In this document: positions 7,145 to 13,553 of the stretch, piece after piece | Numbering within the stretch: position 1 is the first letter of the stretch | How the letters are laid out: each line of letters begins with the position of its first letter | Assembly: GCA_024403005.1 (NCBI GenBank) | Contig: JAKSSQ010000007.1 | Location: 1 to 18,044 of the forward strand | Length of the DNA: 18,044 nt | Direction of reading: 5' to 3' | From: Clostridia bacterium | Lineage (GTDB): Bacteria; Bacillota; Clostridia; Peptostreptococcales; Anaerovoracaceae | Position numbers and translations under genes: made by a program | The notes under the pieces: model-generated | The model's input: only the letters and a program-made list of their open reading frames with translations | Told to the model about the DNA's origin: nothing | Database searches by the model: none

Positions 7145-8598
7145 ATGTAGGTTCAACCGGAATAAAGCTTTCGGTTTTTGATGGCGCAGGCAGCCGAATC
7201 GGCTATGCTTACAGGGAATATTCGCTGGAATACCTGCCCGGAAGCAGAGTCGTTATAGACCCGGAAATCTGGTGGAACAGCCTCCTTTCCTGCTTCGACG
7301 AGCTTTCTGCACAGGGCAAGCTGGCAGATATCAAGGCCATCGGTCTGAGCCACGCAAACGCCCTCATAATGACGGACAAGGACTTTAAACCCATCCACAA
7401 GGCAGTTATGCAGCTGGATAAGCGCGGAGCGGAAACAGTTGCCATAATCGACTGCGAGTTCGGAAGCGATAAGGTATTTAAGATTACCGGCAACAGCAAC
7501 AAGGAAGGCTTTATCTGGGGCCCGACGCTCAAGTGGTTCAGAATTAACGAGCCGGCTTTGTACGAAAAAATCGGCGGACTGTTTAACCCGGCCAGCTACC
7601 TGGTTATGAAGCTCACCGGCGAATACTGCATGGACTGCACGAGAGCCACAACGACCATGCTCTGCGACATCGAAAAGAAGGAATGGAGTAAGGAGCTGTG
7701 CGAATATTTCGAGCTTGGCAGCGAAGTTATGCCCAGGCTCTGCAGAGGCTCCGACATAGTTGGCACAACCAGAGGTGAATGCACCGAGCACGGCCTTCCC
7801 GAAGGAATAGCCGTGGCAGCAGGCGCCATGGACACCGTATCTGCCATGACGGGCCTTGCATCCGGCAAGCAGGAAAACGCCCTTATAATGGGTAGCGTAG
7901 GCCGCTTTATCCTCATGCCCGAATATCTGGACGGCAGGTTCCTTAACACAGTGACCGCAACCAACACCTCCAAAGCCAGCATGACCCCTGTAAACAACGC
8001 AGGAACGGCTTTAAAGTGGCTGCGCAACATTATCATCAGCAGCCGCGAAGCCGGCGACAACTGCTACGAAAGGATGAACCAGCTGGCAGCTTCCAAAAAG
8101 CCCGGAGCAGACGGACTGGTATATCTCCCCTATCTTAACGGCTCCAGCTGCCCCAACTGGGACAGCACTGTACGCGGCATGTTCATGAACATGGAAGCTT
8201 TCCACGATGCAGGAGATTTCTGCAGAGCGGTTATGGAAGGCGTAGGATACTCTCTGGCAGAAAATTTCTACATACTTAATAACGACATAGGCATCGCAGA
8301 CGGCCCCATATTCTGCGGCGGAGGCGGTGCTGCAAGCGATACCTGGATGCAGATAATCTCCGACATAATCGGAAGAGAGCTGCTTATCCCGGCAAATCTG
8401 GAGACCGAAACCATAGGCTGCGCAATGCTCGCAGGCATAGGCACCGGCGATTTAAAGGAAACGGATCTGGGAAGCTGGAACAAAGTAATTAAGACCATTA
8501 CTCCAGACATGGACAACCACAGCTATTACCAGGAAATGCTTCCAAAGTTTATAAAATCTCTCGAGATTTCTAGGCAGGTTAACAATATTTATAAATAG
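7129..8598 (+). CDS. FGGY-family carbohydrate kinase 2, divergent, TTG start
   Basis: 489 residues, starting at a TTG codon with GAGG seven bases upstream. No nearer ATG fits, because GIDVGST begins at residue 4. It overlaps the end of kinase 1 by 16 bases. Catalytic Asp is D235 (GAMD) and the C-terminal nucleotide loop is GGGGAAS (397-403), so the ATPase core looks intact. The substrate side differs from kinase 1: WMDRR becomes QLDKR (95-99) and GERAPQW becomes NGSSCPNW (337-344). Isoleucine ATA is frequent (five in the first ~115 codons), unlike the alcohol dehydrogenase upstream. The two kinases may act on different intermediates, or one may have a scaffold or regulatory role. It is the last gene of the operon, directly before a strong terminator. 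Confidence 0.85.
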   Translation: MLAGIDVGSTGIKLSVFDGAGSRIGYAYREYSLEYLPGSRVVIDPEIWWNSLLSCFDELSAQGKLADIKAIGLSHANALIMTDKDFKPIHKAVMQLDKRGAETVAIIDCEFGSDKVFKITGNSNKEGFIWGPTLKWFRINEPALYEKIGGLFNPASYLVMKLTGEYCMDCTRATTTMLCDIEKKEWSKELCEYFELGSEVMPRLCRGSDIVGTTRGECTEHGLPEGIAVAAGAMDTVSAMTGLASGKQENALIMGSVGRFILMPEYLDGRFLNTVTATNTSKASMTPVNNAGTALKWLRNIIISSREAGDNCYERMNQLAASKKPGADGLVYLPYLNGSSCPNWDSTVRGMFMNMEAFHDAGDFCRAVMEGVGYSLAENFYILNNDIGIADGPIFCGGGGAASDTWMQIISDIIGRELLIPANLETETIGCAMLAGIGTGDLKETDLGSWNKVIKTITPDMDNHSYYQEMLPKFIKSLEISRQVNNIYK

Positions 8599-8615
8599 TT
8601 ATATAGGTAATATAA

Positions 8616-8653
8616 AGAGAACCGCCCCGGCTCCAGTGCCGGGGCGGTTCTCT
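8616..8653. terminator. strong bidirectional terminator between convergent operons
   Basis: A perfect 16-bp stem, AGAGAACCGCCCCGGC (8616-8631) and its complement (8638-8653), with a 6-nt loop and flanking A-run and T-run (AAA before, TTTT after). It lies 18 bp past the kinase 2 stop and 23 bp past the stop of the convergent ABM gene, and can serve both strands. Confidence 0.92.
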
Positions 8654-8675
8654 TTTTAATGGGGATGAGCCGATA

Positions 8676-8978
8676 TTACTCGAATTTGCAGTAACGTACA
8701 GCCTGTGTTTCAAGAACGTAGTCGCCCTTGAAGCTTGCAAGCTTCTTTACGTTATCTGTGCCTGCATGTGCGTCTGCGCATGCCTTGTTGTCCCACTTTT
8801 CGATGAGGATGATTGTGTCCTCTTCTTCCATGGGCATATAGAAGTTGTAACCCTTGTTTCCTTCTTCTTTTCTAACGCCTTCAGCAACGCCGGAGGAAAC
8901 AACCTTTTCGAAATAAGCCTTAGCCATGCCGGGCTTAGTCTTGTAAGTTACGATGATTGTAAGAGGTGTATTTTCCAT
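8676..8978 (-). CDS. antibiotic biosynthesis monooxygenase (ABM) domain protein, YgiN/LsrG-like
   Basis: A 100-residue single-domain protein of the dimeric alpha+beta-barrel ABM fold. The strand-helix-strand pattern TIIVTYKTKPGMAKAYFEKV at the N-terminus, then GYNFY (43-47), IILIEKWDN (56-64) and the DAHAGTDNV segment with H71, are typical of the family. AAGGA lies six bases before the ATG. It follows the IlvD-type gene by 33 bases and is the last gene of that transcript. Characterised relatives act on quinols or, as LsrG, isomerise a phosphorylated diketone; many have no cofactor. Because it sits downstream of a dehydratase and not near any oxygenase, isomerase or tautomerase chemistry on a keto-acid intermediate is an attractive but unproven idea. 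A general quinone-protection role is the alternative. Confidence 0.8.
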   Translation of the reverse strand: MENTPLTIIVTYKTKPGMAKAYFEKVVSSGVAEGVRKEEGNKGYNFYMPMEEEDTIILIEKWDNKACADAHAGTDNVKKLASFKGDYVLETQAVRYCKFE

Positions 8979-9011
8979 TTTCTTTCCTTTCTACCTTTAC
9001 GGTGTAACAAA

Positions 9012-10679
9012 TTAGAACTTGGAATCGTCCAGAATAGCACCCAGGTTAGCGGATGTTACCATAGCTCTGTAGCGCTTGAGGTAACCGGATACCTGCTTGG
9101 GAGGATTGGGAACGATTTCAGCCTTTCTCTTGGCGATTTCTTCTTCGGATACCAGCAGTTCCAGCTTGTGGTTGGGGATATCGATGGAGATCATGTCGCC
9201 GTCCTTGATGTAAGCGATGAGACCGCCTGCAGCAGCTTCGGGGGAGATATGTCCGATAGAAGCACCTCTGGATACGCCGGAGAATCTGCCGTCTGTAATG
9301 AGTGCGCATGTGGAGTCAAGACCCATACCTGCGATAGCACCTGTCGGGGAGAGCATTTCTCTCATGCCGGGGCCGCCCTTGGGGCCTTCATAGCGTACAA
9401 CTACTACGTCGCCGCTCTGAACCTTGCCGCTGTAAAGACCTTCGCAGCATTCTTCTTCGGAGTTGAAGCACTTTGCGGGGCCTGTGTGTACGAGCATTTC
9501 GGGAAGAACTGCGCCCTTCTTAACTACAGCGCCGTCTTCTGCCAGGTTACCGTAGAGAACTGCAAGACCGCCGGTCTGGGAGTATGCGTTTTCTCTGGGT
9601 CTGATAACTTCTTCGTCCTTAATCTGAGCCTTAGCGATTCTGTCTGCCCATGTTCCGTCTACTGTCTTAGCGGAAGCGTCGATCATGCCGTAGGAGTCCA
9701 GTCTCTTCATAACGCCGGAGAGACCGCCTGCTGCATTGAGGTCAACGAGGCAGTGGATGCCTGCGGGGTTCAGCTTAACAAGGTGGGGTACGCTGTCGGA
9801 AATTCCGTTAACTGCTGTAAGATCGAAGCTGAGACCTGCTTCGTGGCAGATTGCGGGAAGGTGCAGCATTGTATTTGTAGAGCAGCCCAGTGCCATATCA
9901 GCTGCGAGAGCGTTCTTGATAGCTCTGTCGTCGATGATGTCTCTGGGGCAGATGTTCTTTTCAACAAGTTCGAGAACCTTCATGCCTGCGTGCTTAGCGA
10001 GGAGGATTCTCTGGCTTTCTACTGCGGGGATTGTGCCGTTTCCGGGGAGACCCATGCCGAGGATTTCTGTCATGCAGTTCATGGAGTTAGCTGTGAACAT
10101 GCCTGCGCAGGAACCGCAGCCGGGGCAGGAGTGTTCTACGATGTCCTGAGCCTGTTCGTCAGTCATCTTGCCTGCTCTTACTGCTCCCGGAGCTTCAAAA
10201 GCGTCTGTAAGTGCAACCTGCTTGCCGTTTGCATGGCCGGGCATCATGGGGCCGCCGCTGCAGAAGATTGCGGGGATGTTAAGCCTTAAAGCTGCCATGA
10301 TCATGCCGGGAACGATCTTATCGCAGTTGGGGATGAATACCAGACCATCGAAAGGATGAGCGTTAGCCATGATTTCTACGGAGTCTGCAATGTGTTCTCT
10401 GGAGGGCAGGGAGAAGAACATACCTTCGTGGTTCATAGCGATACCATCGCAAACACCGATTGCGGGGAATTCGATGGGTGTACCACCAGCCATGCGGATA
10501 CCGGCCTTAACAGCTTCGGAAATCTTGTCCAGGTGCATGTGTCCGGGAATGATTTCGTTCTTAGCGCTTACGATACCGATAATGGGTCTTTCGAGTTCTT
10601 CATCTGTGAGACCGAGTGCTCTGAAGAGTGCTCTGTGAGGAATTCTATCCACACCTTTTTTCATTAAATCGCTTCTCAT
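9012..10679 (-). CDS. IlvD/Edd-family dehydratase (dihydroxy-acid or sugar-acid dehydratase)
   Basis: A 555-residue Fe-S dehydratase removing water from 2,3-dihydroxy acids to give 2-oxo acids. Cluster and active-site motifs are CDG (77-79), NCDK (118-121), the Cys-rich segment CPGCGSC (185-191) and the C-terminal GRFSGVSRG. The N-terminal PGHMHLD lacks the Cys of the [2Fe-2S] 'PCN' type, so a labile [4Fe-4S] cluster, as in E. coli IlvD, is inferred; this suits an anaerobe. Start: ATG with AGGAG five bases before. It lies 23 bases after the HAD-type dehydrogenase and before the ABM gene. By sequence it is close to biosynthetic dihydroxy-acid dehydratase, but there is no ilvC, ilvB or leu gene here. 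A role as aldonate/sugar-acid dehydratase in the locus is inferred from neighbours, and housekeeping IlvD cannot be excluded. Confidence 0.87.
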   Translation of the reverse strand: MRSDLMKKGVDRIPHRALFRALGLTDEELERPIIGIVSAKNEIIPGHMHLDKISEAVKAGIRMAGGTPIEFPAIGVCDGIAMNHEGMFFSLPSREHIADSVEIMANAHPFDGLVFIPNCDKIVPGMIMAALRLNIPAIFCSGGPMMPGHANGKQVALTDAFEAPGAVRAGKMTDEQAQDIVEHSCPGCGSCAGMFTANSMNCMTEILGMGLPGNGTIPAVESQRILLAKHAGMKVLELVEKNICPRDIIDDRAIKNALAADMALGCSTNTMLHLPAICHEAGLSFDLTAVNGISDSVPHLVKLNPAGIHCLVDLNAAGGLSGVMKRLDSYGMIDASAKTVDGTWADRIAKAQIKDEEVIRPRENAYSQTGGLAVLYGNLAEDGAVVKKGAVLPEMLVHTGPAKCFNSEEECCEGLYSGKVQSGDVVVVRYEGPKGGPGMREMLSPTGAIAGMGLDSTCALITDGRFSGVSRGASIGHISPEAAAGGLIAYIKDGDMISIDIPNHKLELLVSEEEIAKRKAEIVPNPPKQVSGYLKRYRAMVTSANLGAILDDSKF

Positions 10680-10702
10680 TTTATCTCCTGTTGTGTATTT
10701 AA

Positions 10703-11632
10703 CTACTTATTGAAATAGAGAACCTTAGCAAGTTCGATGTACTTCTTGTCTCTTGCCTTGATAGCTGCGTCTGCCTTGTCGCCGGAGTAGTCGTAGAAAC
10801 CTTCGCCGCTCTTAACGCCGAGCTTGCCTTCTTCTACCATCTTGCGAAGCAGTGCGCTGCCTTCCTTTGTGTCAGCCAGTTCTGCGTTCAGATAGCTGTT
10901 GATGTGGTCAAATGTGTCGAGTCCGCCGTGGTCTGCTACGCCGAAGGGTCCGAGTACGGAGTATCTAAGGCCCATGCCTGCCTTAAGAACTGTGTCTATA
11001 TCTTCGAATGTTGTAGCGCCTGTTCCTACCAGGTGGAGAGCTTCTCTCAGAACTGCGAACTGGATTCTGTTAATAACGAAACCGGGAATGTCCTTAACAA
11101 CAACGGGGCTCTTGCCCAGTTCTTCTACAAGCTTACGCATTTCTGCAACGCGTTCGTCGCATGTTTCTTCGCCCTTAATGATTTCGCAGAGGGGGAGAAG
11201 ATGGGGCGGGTTGAGCCAATGCTGACCCATGAATCTGCCGGGGTTCTTAACAACCTTAGCGATTTCTGTAACGGGCAGACCGGATGTATTTGTAGCGAGG
11301 AGGATGTCTTCTCTGCACATTTCGGAAACTTCCTTCCAGAAGTTGTGCTTAACATCCATTCTTTCTACGATGCATTCAACAACAAGATCGCAATCTTTAA
11401 AGTCGTCCTTTTCCATGGTGTAGCTGATTGCTTCATAAACTGCCTTGGACTGCTGCGGTGTAATGATTCCTTCCTTTACGAGAGTTTCCTGATTGAGGTC
11501 AACCAGGTGCTTGCCCTTTTCGATTCCGGGAGCGAATACATCGTAAAGTACTACTTTGTAACCTGCCAGAGCATAAACCTGAGCAAGGGATGCGCCCATT
11601 ACGCCGGCGCCTGCAATTACAACCTTTTTCAT
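10703..11632 (-). CDS. short 3-hydroxyacyl-CoA-dehydrogenase-type enzyme (3-hydroxy acid dehydrogenase)
   Basis: 309 residues. NAD-binding GAGVMG lies at 8-13 with D31 after the second strand. NTSGL (115-119), H138 in GQHW, N141 and E150 reproduce the His-Glu catalytic dyad with the standard 12-residue spacing, and the C-terminal helical domain contains GLRYSVLGPFGVADHGG. This domain pair is shared by 3-hydroxybutyryl-CoA dehydrogenase, L-carnitine dehydrogenase and L-gulonate 3-dehydrogenase (lambda-crystallin). A neighbouring BKACE, which consumes 3-oxo acids, suggests that this enzyme oxidises a free 3-hydroxy acid to that 3-oxo acid. I chose the ATG at 11630-11632 (MKKVVIAGAG, with AAGGAG eleven bases upstream). 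A longer start at 11653 has no ribosome site. It heads a three-gene transcript with the dehydratase and ABM genes. Confidence 0.85.
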   Translation of the reverse strand: MKKVVIAGAGVMGASLAQVYALAGYKVVLYDVFAPGIEKGKHLVDLNQETLVKEGIITPQQSKAVYEAISYTMEKDDFKDCDLVVECIVERMDVKHNFWKEVSEMCREDILLATNTSGLPVTEIAKVVKNPGRFMGQHWLNPPHLLPLCEIIKGEETCDERVAEMRKLVEELGKSPVVVKDIPGFVINRIQFAVLREALHLVGTGATTFEDIDTVLKAGMGLRYSVLGPFGVADHGGLDTFDHINSYLNAELADTKEGSALLRKMVEEGKLGVKSGEGFYDYSGDKADAAIKARDKKYIELAKVLYFNK

Positions 11633-11781
11633 AGATGAATAATCTCCTTCCATCAGTAAACGATTGATGTGTGGTTGAGAATAGTGATATTTTTAACGGC
11701 CATCGGCCTTTTAAGTCTCTTTAAATGTCTTTTAATGCGTTGTTGACCGCAATAAAGTTGCGGGTACTTCCTAAAAGAAAA
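11633..11781. other. leader/intergenic region of the HAD-dehydratase-ABM transcript
   Basis: Between the BKACE terminator and the HAD start I found no consensus promoter. Three near-identical TTTTAA/CTTTAA blocks begin at 11708, 11719 and 11729, at 10-11 bp intervals. A degenerate operator-like GTAAACGATT is at 11656-11665, about 24 bp before the start codon. A promoter must exist if the terminator at 11782-11797 is efficient. Confidence 0.4.
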
Positions 11782-11797
11782 GGCGGCAGAAGCCGCC
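11782..11797 (-). terminator. intrinsic terminator after BKACE
   Basis: Stem GGCGGC (11782-11787) / GCCGCC (11792-11797) with loop AGAA. On the minus strand it is followed by TTTTCTTTT. It sits 54 bp after the BKACE stop and separates it from the HAD-dehydratase-ABM unit. Confidence 0.8.
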
Positions 11798-11850
11798 CTT
11801 CCTGTAGTAATAAATGTTGTAAATTCAGAATTTTATTCCGGTTTACGAGT

Positions 11851-12783
11851 TTAGAAGCCTACGTTTTCGCGGCCCTTGAGCTGCATCATTTCTCTTGCTT
11901 CGTCGGGTGTAGCGATTTCGAAGCCCAGGTTCTTGAGGTTTCTGATGATGATTTCAACCTGTTCAGCGTTGGACTTAGCCAGTTCGCCGAATTCGTTGTA
12001 CAGACCGTCTTCCATACCTACACGAACGTTTCCGCCCATTGTAGCCATCATTGTTTCATAACGGTACATTCTTCTGCCGCCTGCTACCATGCAGTAGATG
12101 CAGTCGTCGCCGAAGTATGCCTTAGCTGTGTCTACCATCAGCTGCATAACCTTTGTGTTGATAGGCATACCGCCCTGTACGCCGGGAACGAACTGAAGTA
12201 CTACAGGCTTTCTGCAGATACCCTTCTTATAGAAGTAGTTAAGTGTTTCCAGCTGGCCCAGGTCGAAAATTTCGTATTCGGGGCATGTGCCTGCTGCGTT
12301 CATGTGGTTGATGCAGTATTCGATGTCGTCGTATGTGTTCTTGAATACGTCGTTAGTTGTCTTGAGCAGGAATTCTTCTTCCCAGTCGAACTTTGTCGGC
12401 TTTGTGAGCAGTCTTGTAGTACCGGAAATGTTGAAGTTCATGGTACCGCAGTTGCAGGAAGCCATTTCGGGCTTAAGAGTATCGATTACGCGGAATCTCT
12501 GTTCAACTGTCATGTTGTTTCCGCCGGTTGTCATGGACAGAACACCGTTGCTGCGAGCCTTGATGCCCTTGAGGATTTCACCTACTACAGCGGGATCTGC
12601 TGTGGGGTGACCGTTTTCGAGTCTGCCGTGTACGTGGCAAACTGCTGCGCCTGCATCGATTGCTTCAACAGCGGAATCGATAATCATCTGCTGATTGTAA
12701 GGAAGATACGGTGTCATACTGGGTGTATGGATGCCGCCTGTAACAGCGCATGTTACTACTACTTTTCTTTGTGCTTTAGCCAT
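11851..12783 (-). CDS. beta-keto acid cleavage enzyme (BKACE, DUF849 family)
   Basis: A 310-residue Zn-dependent TIM-barrel enzyme. BKACEs condense a 3-oxo acid with acetyl-CoA and release acetoacetate plus the CoA ester of the shortened chain (first known from lysine fermentation, Kce). Family marks are VTGGIHTPSMTPYLP (14-28), the zinc pair H50/H52 in CHVHGR, and RVGMEDG (254-260) with E258 as the likely third ligand. AAGGAG lies six bases before the ATG, and a strong promoter and tandem operators lie upstream. Kce-type lysine fermentation is unlikely, because no other kam, kdd or kal gene is present. The next genes downstream, a 3-hydroxy acid dehydrogenase and a dehydratase, suggest it cleaves a 3-oxo acid derived from the imported compound. 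The true substrate is unknown, since this family is very diverse in specificity. Confidence 0.9.
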   Translation of the reverse strand: MAKAQRKVVVTCAVTGGIHTPSMTPYLPYNQQMIIDSAVEAIDAGAAVCHVHGRLENGHPTADPAVVGEILKGIKARSNGVLSMTTGGNNMTVEQRFRVIDTLKPEMASCNCGTMNFNISGTTRLLTKPTKFDWEEEFLLKTTNDVFKNTYDDIEYCINHMNAAGTCPEYEIFDLGQLETLNYFYKKGICRKPVVLQFVPGVQGGMPINTKVMQLMVDTAKAYFGDDCIYCMVAGGRRMYRYETMMATMGGNVRVGMEDGLYNEFGELAKSNAEQVEIIIRNLKNLGFEIATPDEAREMMQLKGRENVGF

Positions 12784-12846
12784 TTTTAGCTCCTTAAATT
12801 ATTTATAAACAGATTTGCATTGAACAAATACTTTCACTACTTATAT

Positions 12847-12873
12847 ATTATATGGTAGCCCATATTTTGTCAA
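12847..12873 (-). promoter_or_regulatory. predicted sigma-A promoter of BKACE
   Basis: On the minus strand a perfect TTGACA (12868-12873) precedes a perfect TATAAT (12847-12852) with a short 15-bp spacer. An overlapping TAATAT at 12845-12850 gives the optimal 17 bp. Predicted start of transcription is near 12838, about 55 bases before the ATG. Both operators lie upstream of the -35. Confidence 0.65.
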
Positions 12874-12910
12874 AACGAAAATCGCAATATTTGTGGTTTA
12901 TTTACAAAGT

Positions 12911-12920
12911 TAAACGTTTA
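12911..12920. promoter_or_regulatory. LacI-family-type operator, promoter-proximal of a tandem pair
   Basis: Perfect palindrome TAAACGTTTA followed by CA, as at the other sites. Its centre is 21 bp (two helical turns) from the next operator and about 77 bp upstream of the predicted BKACE transcription start. Confidence 0.65.
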
Positions 12921-12931
12921 CATTAATCGGA

Positions 12932-12941
12932 TAAACGTTTA
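12932..12941. promoter_or_regulatory. LacI-family-type operator, distal of a tandem pair
   Basis: Perfect palindrome TAAACGTTTA followed by CA. With the site at 12911-12920 it forms a same-face pair about 98 and 77 bp upstream of the predicted start. Confidence 0.65.
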
Positions 12942-13031
12942 CAATAACACTTTTTATGGATTTTTAACATTTTTCGAAACTTTATGCGCCGAATGTTGCA
13001 GTATAGGTATGTTTAGGCCTGCATAACACAA

Positions 13032-13053
13032 AACCGGAGGCAAACCTCCGGTT
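13032..13053. terminator. intrinsic terminator after the RpiB-like gene
   Basis: Perfect 9-bp stem AACCGGAGG (13032-13040) / CCTCCGGTT (13045-13053) with CAAA loop, flanked by A's and T's on both sides (TTTTT on plus, TTTTGTGTT on minus). It lies 32 bp beyond the RpiB-like stop and ends the TRAP-isomerase gene series. Confidence 0.88.
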
Positions 13054-13085
13054 TTTAATGCATTTTCGTTGAATCCAATTCCGGA

Positions 13086-13523
13086 TTACTTTTCCATTTC
13101 GTCGAGCATTGCAACGCGTTTTCTGAACTCTTCGCTTGTGGAAAATTCAGCCTTTAAGAATGCCTTGATGATGTCTTTTACAACATACTTTCCTACGATA
13201 TCTGCGCCGAGGCAGAGAATCTGTACATTGTCGTGCTCTACGCACTGGTGAGCGGAATAGATATCGTGGCAGAGACCTGCACGTATGCCCTTTACTTTGT
13301 TGCATGCGATGCATGCGCCGATGCCTGTGCTGCAGAACATAATGCCTCTTTCAGCTTCACCGCTTGTAATAGCTGCGCAAACCTTCTGGGAGATTACGGG
13401 GAAGTCTGCCATATCTGTGGAATAGCAGCCGAAATCCATAACTTCGTTTTCTTCCTTAAGCATGGGCATCATTTCCATCTTAAGATTAAATCCGCAATGA
13501 TCGGAGCCTACTGCGATTTTCAT
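13086..13523 (-). CDS. RpiB/LacA/LacB-family sugar-phosphate isomerase
   Basis: 145 residues, the usual RpiB length. GSDHCG (6-11, D8/H9), the anion-hole segment CSTGIGACIACNK (64-76) with the base C64, and H98-D-N are in the expected positions for aldose-ketose phosphate isomerisation. Two regions depart from classical ribose-5-phosphate isomerase B: SAHQCVEHDN (90-99) replaces the usual SARxxxxHNDAN pattern, and the C-terminal FxGGRHxRRV phosphate-binding motif is replaced by FSTSEEFRKRV. This suggests a substrate other than ribose 5-phosphate. AAAGGA lies eight bases before the ATG. It lies 30 bases after the small membrane-protein gene and is the last gene of the TRAP-containing series. 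RpiB relatives isomerising tetrose, allose or galactose phosphates are known. Confidence 0.85.
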   Translation of the reverse strand: MKIAVGSDHCGFNLKMEMMPMLKEENEVMDFGCYSTDMADFPVISQKVCAAITSGEAERGIMFCSTGIGACIACNKVKGIRAGLCHDIYSAHQCVEHDNVQILCLGADIVGKYVVKDIIKAFLKAEFSTSEEFRKRVAMLDEMEK

Positions 13524-13553
13524 AGTCGTTTTCCTTTCGTTTATAAATGTAAG

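Larger units (their letters stand above)
12784..13029. other. control region upstream of BKACE
   Basis: This gene-free stretch of about 250 bases carries, from right to left on the minus strand, two tandem operators (12911-12920 and 12932-12941), a consensus TTGACA promoter (12847-12873) and an approximately 50-base leader before the ribosome site. Beyond 12945, up to the terminator at 13032, I see only AT-rich sequence with no ORF. Confidence 0.6.

Noticed and set aside
8766..10289. Long plus-strand open frame (507 codons) opposite the IlvD-type gene
   Set aside because: It is antisense to a well-conserved enzyme, its translation is Cys/Val-rich with no domain pattern, and it has no ribosome site. 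It is a by-product of the codon bias of the real gene.
11633..11653. Upstream start for the HAD-type gene, adding seven residues
   Set aside because: No ribosome site precedes it, and its codons contain the AAGGAG that serves the ATG at 11632.
11698..11708. GGCC-ATC-GGCC hairpin followed by TTTT on the plus strand
   Set aside because: The stem is only 4 bp and no plus-strand gene ends there.
10703..12783. Carnitine degradation (carnitine dehydrogenase plus BKACE)
   Set aside because: The dehydrogenase-BKACE pair fits, but there is no betaine or carnitine transporter, no thioesterase fusion, and the IlvD, kinases and TRAP system would be unexplained. It was kept only as an analogy.
11725..12789. 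Plus-strand frame of 354 codons opposite BKACE
   Set aside because: Shadow of the BKACE gene; low-complexity Cys/His-rich translation and no ribosome site.
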